DNA of 5,817 bases from Gammaproteobacteria bacterium (lineage in GTDB: Bacteria > Pseudomonadota > Gammaproteobacteria > Immundisolibacterales > Immundisolibacteraceae): NCBI GenBank assembly GCA_003526065.1, contig DQBD01000286.1, positions 3,880-9,696 on the forward strand. Reading direction: 5' to 3'. Under the pieces are notes generated by a model, which did not search any database, was not told the DNA's origin, and worked only from the letters and a program-made list of their open reading frames with translations. Below, piece after piece: positions 1 to 4,792 of the stretch. How positions within the stretch are numbered: the stretch's first letter is position 1; every line of letters begins with the position of its first letter. The position numbers and the translations under genes were made by a program.

Positions 1-444
1 CCGCTGGGCGCCGCCTTCACCGCGCTGACGCTGGTCACCGGCTCGCTGTGGGGCAAGCCCATGTGGGGCACCTGGTGGGCCTGGGACGCGCGGCTGACCT
101 CCGAACTGGTGCTTTTGTTCCTGTACCTGGGCGTGATCGCGCTGCGCGGTGCCATCGAAGAGCCGCAGCGTGCCGGCCGCGCCACCGCGCTGCTGACCCT
201 GGTCGGCGTGGTCAACATCCCGATCATCCATTTCTCCGTCGACTGGTGGAATACGCTGCACCAGCCGGCGTCGCTGACGCGCCTGGACGGACCGGCCATC
301 CATCCGGCCATGCTGACGCCGCTGCTGCTGATGATCGCCGGCTTCACGGTGTATTTCGTCGCCGTGCTGCTGCAGCGGATGCGCTGCGAAATCCTCGAAC
401 GCGAACGCGACGCCCGCTGGCTGGTCGAACTGGACGCACCATGA
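1..444 (+). CDS. ccmC: Haem exporter protein CcmC, 3' part (5' end outside window)
   Basis: This is an inner-membrane protein of system I cytochrome c maturation. In the known pathway CcmC, helped by CcmD and the CcmAB transporter, loads haem onto CcmE on the periplasmic side. The frame is open from base 1 and gives 147 residues, about the last 60% of a protein usually near 245 residues. The tryptophan-rich haem-binding signature WGTWWAWDARLTS is at fragment residues 22-34. It is followed by a membrane helix (ELVLLFLYLGVIAL), another (ALLTLVGVVNIPII), the conserved periplasmic stretch with His77 and WWNTLHQ (residues 82-88), and a last helix (PLLLMIAGFTVYFVAVLL). The tail is short and charged. 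The His in IIHFS and the His before WPWM-type segments are the known axial ligands in the family; only the former lies in this fragment. The TGA stop overlaps the ATG of ccmD (ATGA), so the two are probably translationally coupled. Confidence 0.96.
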   Translation, partial: PLGAAFTALTLVTGSLWGKPMWGTWWAWDARLTSELVLLFLYLGVIALRGAIEEPQRAGRATALLTLVGVVNIPIIHFSVDWWNTLHQPASLTRLDGPAIHPAMLTPLLLMIAGFTVYFVAVLLQRMRCEILERERDARWLVELDAP

Positions 445-590
445 CCGAATTTCTTGCCATGGGCGGTTACGGCGCCTACGTATGGCCGTGTTATGCCCTG
501 GCGGTGCTGGTGCTGGGGCTGAACGCCTGGCTGCCGTGGCGCCGTCACCGCCGACTCGACCGTCAACGCCACACCCGCCCAGTCGAATGA
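441..590 (+). CDS. ccmD: Haem exporter protein CcmD
   Basis: This small single-pass membrane protein of 49 residues is of the usual CcmD size. In the known system it assists release of haem-loaded CcmE from the CcmABC complex. The N-terminus MTEFLAMGGYGAYVWPCYAL carries the family's typical MGGYxxYVWxxY pattern (residues 7-18). A hydrophobic helix follows (residues 17-30, ALAVLVLGLNAWL), then a strongly basic cytoplasmic tail (WRRHRRLDRQRH). The start at 441 overlaps the ccmC stop and the stop at 588-590 overlaps the ccmE start, both as ATGA. I see no clear Shine-Dalgarno sequence, so translation probably depends on coupling to ccmC. The call rests on the motif and on its position between ccmC and ccmE, because such a short protein carries little signal by itself. 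Confidence 0.93.
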   Translation: MTEFLAMGGYGAYVWPCYALAVLVLGLNAWLPWRRHRRLDRQRHTRPVE

Positions 591-1033
591 AAACCCGTCA
601 CAAACGCCTGCTTTTCGTCTCGCTGTCAGTGAGCGCCCTGGTGGTCGCCGTCCTGTTGGTGATGAACGCCTTTCGCGACAACCTGGTGTTCTTTTTCAGC
701 CCCAGCGAGGTGGCGGCCGGCAAGGCACCGACCGGCGGCACCTTTCGCGTCGGCGGGCTGGTGGGCATGGGGTCGGTGGACAAGGGGCCCGGGCCGCTGG
801 ACCTGCGCTTTACGGTCACCGACACCCAGCACGACATCCGTGTCCACTATTCGGGACCGCTGCCGGACCTGTTCCGCGAGGGCCAGGGCGTGGTTGCCGA
901 GGGCCGGCTGAATGCCGACGGCCAGTTCGAGGCGGCCAAGGTACTGGCCAAGCACGATGAGAACTACATGCCACCCGAGGTGGCACAGGCGCTCGAGAAA
1001 GCCGGTGCCAGCCATCCAGGAGCAACGCCGTGA
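587..1033 (+). CDS. ccmE: Cytochrome c-type biogenesis haem chaperone CcmE
   Basis: This periplasmic, membrane-anchored haem chaperone has 148 residues. It binds haem covalently, receives it from CcmC and passes it to the CcmF/H ligation complex. It starts with the basic MKTRHKRLLF, followed by one membrane anchor (residues 8-27). The OB-fold beta-barrel domain carries the family features: a FFFSPSEV segment (35-42), FRVGGLVGMGSV (53-64), FTVTD (75-79) and the VHYSGPLPDLFREGQGVVAEG region (86-106). The haem-binding motif HxxxY is intact as His123-Asp-Glu-Asn-Tyr127 in KHDENYMPPEV; His123 would be the covalent attachment residue. The chosen ATG at 587 overlaps the ccmD stop. An upstream ATG at 482 in the same frame only adds ccmD-overlapping sequence of no family resemblance. 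The stop overlaps the GTG of the next gene. The expected downstream ccmF is not present here. Confidence 0.97.
   Translation: MKTRHKRLLFVSLSVSALVVAVLLVMNAFRDNLVFFFSPSEVAAGKAPTGGTFRVGGLVGMGSVDKGPGPLDLRFTVTDTQHDIRVHYSGPLPDLFREGQGVVAEGRLNADGQFEAAKVLAKHDENYMPPEVAQALEKAGASHPGATP
1018..1022 (+). promoter_or_regulatory. Ribosome binding site of the agmatine deiminase gene
   Basis: AGGAG lies inside the last codons of ccmE, 7 bases before the GTG at 1030. It supports this GTG as the start and shows that the gene can recruit ribosomes by itself despite its GTGA overlap with ccmE. Confidence 0.7.
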
Positions 1034-2061
1034 CCGGTGGCTGGCTGCCGCCGGAGTGGGCACCGCAGGCGGCCGTGCTGCTGACCTGGCCGCACACCCA
1101 TGGCGACTGGGCGGATACCCTGCATCAGACCGAGAGCGAGTTCGTCGCCTTCGCGGCCGCCATCGCCGCGCGCGAACCGCTGATCGTCGCCTGCCACGAC
1201 GCCGAGCACCGCAGCCACGTTGCGTCCTGCCTGCGCGGGGCGGGGGTGCCGCCGGCCCGCGTGACGCTGGCGATCGCCCCGTCCGACGACGTCTGGGTGC
1301 GTGACCATGGCCCGCTCACCGTGATGCGGGACGGTCGGCCGGTGGCACTGGATTTCCGTTTCAACGGCTGGGGCGGCAAGTACCGCAGCGAACTCGACGA
1401 TGCCGTCACCGCGACGCTGGCTGCCCAGGGCGCGCTCGGCGGCCTGACGCTGGAGGCCCTGCCGTGGGTGCTCGAGGGCGGCAACATCGAGGTGGACGGC
1501 GAAGGCACCCTGCTGGTCACCCGCCCCTGCCTGATGAGCGCCACGCGCAACGAGCCTGCCGCCGCCGAGGCCATGCTGGCGGCGTTGCCGACCCTGTTCG
1601 GCGTCGACCGCGTGCTGTGGGTGGACCGTGGCGACGTGCTCGGCGACGACACCGACGGCCATATCGACACCCTGGCGCGCTTTTGCGACCCGCACACGCT
1701 GGCCTTCACCTGCGCCGATCCGGCCGATCGCGAGCAACACGCCGCGCTCGACGGCCTGCAGGGCCAGCTCGCGGCCCTGCGCCGCAGCGACGGCGCGCCC
1801 TACCGACTGGTGCCCCTGCCGGTACCGGCACCGATCCACGACGCGGACGGGCGCCGCCTGCCGGCCAACTATGCCAATTTCCTGATCGTCAACGGCGCCG
1901 TCCTGGTACCGGTGTACGACGACCCCAATGACCGCGTGGCGCTGGATCGCCTGGCCGGCTGTTTCCCCGGACGCGACATCGTGGCCGTGCCGGCGCGCGC
2001 CATCGTCGGCCAGAACGGCAGCCTGCACTGCGCCAGCATGCAGATTCCGGCCGCACCATGA
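1030..2061 (+). CDS. aguA: Agmatine deiminase (agmatine iminohydrolase), PAD_porph family
   Basis: This cytoplasmic enzyme is predicted to hydrolyse agmatine to N-carbamoylputrescine and ammonia, a step of putrescine synthesis from arginine. The protein has 343 residues, normal for the bacterial family. Visible family blocks are WPHTHGDW (20-27), the substrate/catalytic segment PSDDVWVRDHGP (84-95, with Asp92 in the RDxGP motif), LDFRFNGWGGKY (107-118), LEGGNIEVDGEGTLLVT (148-164), the catalytic DTDGHID (207-213, His211), PANYANFLIVNGAVLVPVYDDPND (278-301) and the C-terminal NGSLHCAS with catalytic Cys334. The nucleophile, the key His and the acidic residues are therefore all present. The glycine-rich lead to the Cys is less glycine-rich than the GGGNIHC form common in the family. 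GTG is the start, supported by AGGAG 7 bases upstream. The gene overlaps ccmE by GTGA and the amidase gene by ATGA. Pairing with the amidase favours agmatine over peptidyl-arginine as the substrate. Confidence 0.93.
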   Translation: MTGGWLPPEWAPQAAVLLTWPHTHGDWADTLHQTESEFVAFAAAIAAREPLIVACHDAEHRSHVASCLRGAGVPPARVTLAIAPSDDVWVRDHGPLTVMRDGRPVALDFRFNGWGGKYRSELDDAVTATLAAQGALGGLTLEALPWVLEGGNIEVDGEGTLLVTRPCLMSATRNEPAAAEAMLAALPTLFGVDRVLWVDRGDVLGDDTDGHIDTLARFCDPHTLAFTCADPADREQHAALDGLQGQLAALRRSDGAPYRLVPLPVPAPIHDADGRRLPANYANFLIVNGAVLVPVYDDPNDRVALDRLAGCFPGRDIVAVPARAIVGQNGSLHCASMQIPAAP

Positions 2062-2942
2062 GCCCCCTGACCGTCGCCTGCGTGCAGCACGCCTGCACCG
2101 ATGACCCCTCCGTCAACCTGGCCGCCAGCGCCGCCGGCATCCGTGCCGCCGCCGCGCGGGGTGCCGGCCTGGTGCTGCTGCAGGAACTGCACCGCACGCC
2201 CTATTTCTGCCAGGTGGAAGACCCCGCCCTGTGCGACCTGGCCGAGCCCCTGCCCGGCCCGACCAGCACGTTTCTGGGTGACCTGGCGCGCGAACTGGGC
2301 GTGGTCATCGTCGGCTCGGTGTTCGAGCGCCGGCTGGCCGGCGTGTACCACAACACGGCCGTGGTGCTGGAACGCGACGGCACGCTGGCCGGCGTCTACC
2401 GCAAGATGCACATTCCGGACGACCCGGGGTACCTGGAGAAGTTCTACTTCACCCCCGGCGACGGCCCGTTCGCGCCGATCGAAACCTCCGTCGGGCGGCT
2501 CGGTGTCCTGGTGTGCTGGGACCAGTGGTATCCGGAAGCCGCGCGGCTGATGGCGCTGGCCGGGGCCGAACTGCTGCTGTACCCGACCGCCATCGGCTGG
2601 GATCCGGACGACACGCAGGACGAGCAATCGCGTCAGCGTGACGCCTGGCTGACCGTTCAGCGGGCGCATGCCATCGCCAACGGCCTGCCGGTGCTGGCCG
2701 CCAACCGTGTCGGACTCGAACGAATGACCGGCGGCCCGTCCGGCGGCAGTCTTTTCTGGGGCAGCAGCTTCATCGCCGGCCCGCAGGGCGAATACCTGGC
2801 CCAGGCGCCGTGCGATGCCCCGGCGGTGATCTGCGCCGACATCGACCGCGCCCACAACGAGCGGGTACGCCGCATCTGGCCGTTCCTGCGTGACCGACGC
2901 ATCGACGCCTACGACGACCTGACCCGCCGCGTGCGGGATTGA
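2058..2942 (+). CDS. aguB: N-carbamoylputrescine amidase, nitrilase superfamily
   Basis: This enzyme is predicted to hydrolyse N-carbamoylputrescine to putrescine, CO2 and ammonia, directly after the upstream deiminase. Its 294 residues match the family length. The carbon-nitrogen hydrolase triad is complete: Glu43 in LLQELHRTPYFCQ, Lys116 in YRKMHIPDDPGYLEKFYF and the nucleophile Cys153 in LVCWDQWYPEAAR; the structural Glu127 is also present. HRTPYFCQ, the KMHIPDDPGYLEK block and AIGWDPDD (178-185) are typical of the AguB subgroup and not of general nitrilases or beta-ureidopropionases. The C-terminal part holds RAHAIANGLPVLAANRVG (202-219) and WGSSFIAGPQGE (234-245). The ATG at 2058 overlaps the deiminase stop (ATGA) and no strong ribosome site precedes it, which suggests coupled translation. 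There is no signal peptide, so it should act in the cytoplasm. Confidence 0.95.
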   Translation: MSPLTVACVQHACTDDPSVNLAASAAGIRAAAARGAGLVLLQELHRTPYFCQVEDPALCDLAEPLPGPTSTFLGDLARELGVVIVGSVFERRLAGVYHNTAVVLERDGTLAGVYRKMHIPDDPGYLEKFYFTPGDGPFAPIETSVGRLGVLVCWDQWYPEAARLMALAGAELLLYPTAIGWDPDDTQDEQSRQRDAWLTVQRAHAIANGLPVLAANRVGLERMTGGPSGGSLFWGSSFIAGPQGEYLAQAPCDAPAVICADIDRAHNERVRRIWPFLRDRRIDAYDDLTRRVRD

Positions 2943-2982
2943 GTCTGCGCGGGACTGCTTGTCGGGGTTCTTGCCGCTAACC

Positions 2983-2987
2983 AGGAG
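2983..2987 (+). promoter_or_regulatory. Ribosome binding site of the aminotransferase gene
   Basis: AGGAG lies 6 bases before the ATG at 2994, a near-ideal spacing. It fixes the start of the aminotransferase. The rest of the 51-base gap (2943-2993) shows no convincing promoter or terminator, so the gene is probably read together with the agmatine genes. Confidence 0.75.
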
Positions 2988-2993
2988 CCGTTC

Positions 2994-4172
2994 ATGCCCA
3001 GTTTCCACCCGCCGCTGCGTACCCTCATGGGCCCGGGCCCGTCCGATGTGCACCCGCGCGTGCTGGCGGCCATGGCACAGCCAACCATCGGGCACCTCGA
3101 CCCCGCCTTCGTCGATCTGATGGACGACATCAAGGCCCTGCTGCGTCGCACCTTCAGAACCGACAACGACATCACGTTCCCCATCTCCGCCCCCGGCTCG
3201 GTGGGCATGGAGGCCTGCTTCGTCAATCTGGTGGAACCGGGCGACACGGTCATCGTGTGCCGCAACGGCGTGTTCGGCGGACGCATGAAGGAAAACGTCG
3301 AGCGCGCCGGCGGCACGGCCGTCATCGTCGACGATCCGTGGACCCGCGCCGTCGATCCGCAGCGCCTGGAGGACGCCCTGAAGGCCCATCCGCAGGCCCG
3401 ACTGGTGGCATTCGTCATGGCAGAGACCTCCACCGGCGCCCTGTCGGACGCACGCACCCTGGTCGACATCGCCCATCGCCACGATGCGCTGGCCATCGTG
3501 GACGCGGTCACGGCATTGGGCGGCGTGGAACTCGACGTCGACGGCTGGGGTATCGACGCCATCTACAGCGGCAGCCAGAAATGCCTGTCGTGTCCGCCGG
3601 GCCTGTCGCCGGTGAGCTTCAGCGAGCGCGCCCTCGCCCGCGTCCGCGCCCGCACCACGCCGGTGCAAAGCTGGTTCCTGGATCTGAACCTGGTGCTTGG
3701 CTACTGGTCCGGCGCCGGGCGGCGCAGCTATCACCACACGGCGCCGGTCAACGCCCTGTACGGCCTGCACGAAGCGCTGGTGATGCTGCACGAGGAAGGC
3801 CTGGAGGCGGCCTGGGCACGGCACGCCCTGCACCACCGGGCACTGCGTGCGGGCCTGCCGGCACTCGGCCTCGAACTGCTCGGCGCCGATGGCGAGCGGC
3901 TGCCGCAGCTGAATGTGGTCGGCATCCCGTCCGGGGTGGACGATGCCCGTGTGCGCCAGACGCTGCTGGCCACGCACGGCGTCGAGATCGGCGCCGGCCT
4001 GGGCGAGTTTGCCGGCAAGGCCTGGCGCATCGGCCTGATGGGCCAGTCGGCCAGCCAGCGGCACGTCCTGACCTGCCTGTCGGCACTGGGCAGTGCCCTT
4101 GCCGCCCAGGGGCGCGAGGTCGACACCGGTGCCGCACTGGCAGCTGCGGGCCGGGTTTATGCCGCTGCCTGA
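2994..4172 (+). CDS. Alanine/serine-glyoxylate type aminotransferase (class V, PLP-dependent)
   Basis: This PLP enzyme of 392 residues resembles alanine-glyoxylate and serine-glyoxylate aminotransferases along its whole length. Those move an amino group from alanine or serine to glyoxylate to make glycine. Family marks in order are the N-terminal MGPGPSDVHPRVL (12-24), GHLDP (33-37), SAPGSVGMEACFVNLVEPGD (65-84), NGVFGGR (91-97), AETSTG (143-148), the pyridine-nitrogen Asp170 in IVDAVTALGG, the PLP-binding Lys196 in SGSQKCLSCPPG, YHHTAPVNALYGLHE (246-260) and the substrate-carboxylate Arg345 in WRIGLMG. No catalytic residue seems missing. It starts at ATG 2994 with AGGAG upstream. Close relatives such as (S)-ureidoglycine-glyoxylate aminotransferase (PucG) share this fold, so the exact amino donor is open. 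Placement after aguA-aguB suggests a role in nitrogen or amine handling, but that is inference. Confidence 0.92.
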   Translation: MPSFHPPLRTLMGPGPSDVHPRVLAAMAQPTIGHLDPAFVDLMDDIKALLRRTFRTDNDITFPISAPGSVGMEACFVNLVEPGDTVIVCRNGVFGGRMKENVERAGGTAVIVDDPWTRAVDPQRLEDALKAHPQARLVAFVMAETSTGALSDARTLVDIAHRHDALAIVDAVTALGGVELDVDGWGIDAIYSGSQKCLSCPPGLSPVSFSERALARVRARTTPVQSWFLDLNLVLGYWSGAGRRSYHHTAPVNALYGLHEALVMLHEEGLEAAWARHALHHRALRAGLPALGLELLGADGERLPQLNVVGIPSGVDDARVRQTLLATHGVEIGAGLGEFAGKAWRIGLMGQSASQRHVLTCLSALGSALAAQGREVDTGAALAAAGRVYAAA

Positions 4173-4215
4173 CCGGTCGTCCCTGCGACGGCCTCTTAAC
4201 TCGGCCACACTAAGG

Positions 4216-4238
4216 CGGGCGGCCGGGGTGGCCGCCCG
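4216..4238 (+). terminator. Hairpin, possible transcription terminator without T-tract
   Basis: The arms CGGGCGGCC (4216-4224) and GGCCGCCCG (4230-4238) are perfect reverse complements, forming a 9-bp GC-only stem around the 5-base loop GGGGT. It sits 43 bases after the aminotransferase stop and 31 bases before the lipoprotein ATG. No T-run follows on the plus strand (AAGCGAACC), nor on the minus strand side. It may be a non-canonical terminator, an attenuating structure or an mRNA-stabilising hairpin. The fold is seen directly; the function is inferred. Confidence 0.5.
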
Positions 4239-4258
4239 AAGCGAACCTGGCTCACTGC

Positions 4259-4264
4259 GGAGGT
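4259..4264 (+). promoter_or_regulatory. Strong ribosome binding site of the lipoprotein gene
   Basis: GGAGGT ends 5 bases before the ATG at 4270 (GGAGG leaves 6). It decides the start: the same frame is open from an ATG at 4093, but that would overlap the aminotransferase and would bury the signal peptide inside the protein. Confidence 0.85.
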
Positions 4265-4269
4265 GCAGC

Positions 4270-4788
4270 ATGAAGACAACCCGACTGGCCGTTCTGGCGT
4301 TTGCCCTGCCCCTGGTGCTCGGTGCCTGTCGCGAGGAATCCGCCACTCCCGAGGTGGATGAGGCCGCCGCGGCCAGCGCGCCCGCACCCACTCCGAAACC
4401 CGCGCCGGCGCCCCGTGCCGCGGCCCCGGTTGCCGCGCCGACGCCACCGCCGGTGTGCGAGAACTGCGGCACCGTGAGCAGCGTTGTCAGCCATCAGGCC
4501 AAGGGTGAAGGCAGTGGCGTCGGCGCCGCGGTCGGTGCCGTCGCCGGTGGCCTGCTGGGCAACCAGATCGGCGGCGGCAGCGGCAAGAAGATCGCCACCG
4601 TCGCCGGCGCCGTGGGCGGTGGCCTGGCGGGCCACGAGATCGAAAAGCGCCGCAACACCAGCACCTACTGGGAGGTGACCGTGCAGATGGACAACGGCAC
4701 CACCCGCACCGTCCAGTATCCGCAGGCACCCGGTGTGACCGTCGGTCAGAAGGTGAAGGTCATCGACGGCCAGCTGGTCCTGATGTAG
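4270..4788 (+). CDS. Lipoprotein with glycine-zipper 2TM domain (SlyB/17-kDa antigen-like)
   Basis: This is a 172-residue predicted lipoprotein of unknown precise role. The N-terminus MKTTRLAVLAFALPLVLGAC is a lipoprotein signal peptide with lipobox LGAC and lipidated Cys20; residue +2 is Arg and not Asp, so outer-membrane sorting is likely. A Pro/Ala-rich linker follows (about 36-62). Then comes a CENCG motif (Cys63, Cys66), and a glycine-zipper segment (about 81-123, with GVGAAVGAVAGGLLGNQIGG and later VAGAVGGGLAGHEIEK) of the Rick_17kDa_Anti/SlyB type, which can pack as a membrane helical hairpin. The C-terminal region (about 132-172) is a small beta-rich part, WEVTVQMDNGTTRTVQY, ending VGQKVKVIDGQLVLM. 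Such proteins are linked to outer-membrane integrity, but function here cannot be fixed from sequence. ATG 4270 is chosen for its strong ribosome site. glnE begins 4 bases after the stop. Confidence 0.88.
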   Translation: MKTTRLAVLAFALPLVLGACREESATPEVDEAAAASAPAPTPKPAPAPRAAAPVAAPTPPPVCENCGTVSSVVSHQAKGEGSGVGAAVGAVAGGLLGNQIGGGSGKKIATVAGAVGGGLAGHEIEKRRNTSTYWEVTVQMDNGTTRTVQYPQAPGVTVGQKVKVIDGQLVLM

Positions 4789-4792
4789 GGCC

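Larger units (their letters stand above)
4173..4269 (+). other. Intergenic gap between aminotransferase and lipoprotein genes
   Basis: This 97-base gap is the longest non-coding stretch in the window. It holds a perfect hairpin (4216-4238) and a strong ribosome binding site next to the lipoprotein start. I find no convincing -35/-10 pair in its GC-rich sequence, though TTAACT and CACTAA around 4197-4213 are the least GC-rich parts. A weaker imperfect hairpin (GTCG/CGAC, around 4176-4189) lies just after the aminotransferase stop. Confidence 0.6.

Noticed and set aside
48..590. 180-codon plus-strand frame overlapping ccmC
   Set aside because: Its only meaningful part is the final 49 residues, which is ccmD starting at 441. 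The upstream part is out of frame with ccmC and Arg/Ala-rich.
2943..2993. Possible promoter (TTGTCG near 2959) before the aminotransferase gene
   Set aside because: No acceptable -10 element is found at 16-18 bases spacing; the region is better explained as a short intra-operon spacer with a ribosome site.
3029..3040. GC-rich palindrome GGGCCCGGGCCC
   Set aside because: It encodes the conserved MGPGPS segment of the aminotransferase and is explained by GC-biased codon use.
4190..4215. Possible promoter elements (TTAACT, CACTAA) before the lipoprotein gene
   Set aside because: Neither hexamer matches sigma-70 consensus well and they do not form a properly spaced pair. A promoter here is plausible from context but not supported by the bases.
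1869..4472. Very long minus-strand open frame of 867 codons opposite aguB and the aminotransferase
   Set aside because: It lies antisense to three well-recognised genes. Long stop-free antisense frames are expected in GC-rich DNA, and its translation is low-complexity (rich in Arg, Gly, Ala, Gln, His) with no recognisable domain.
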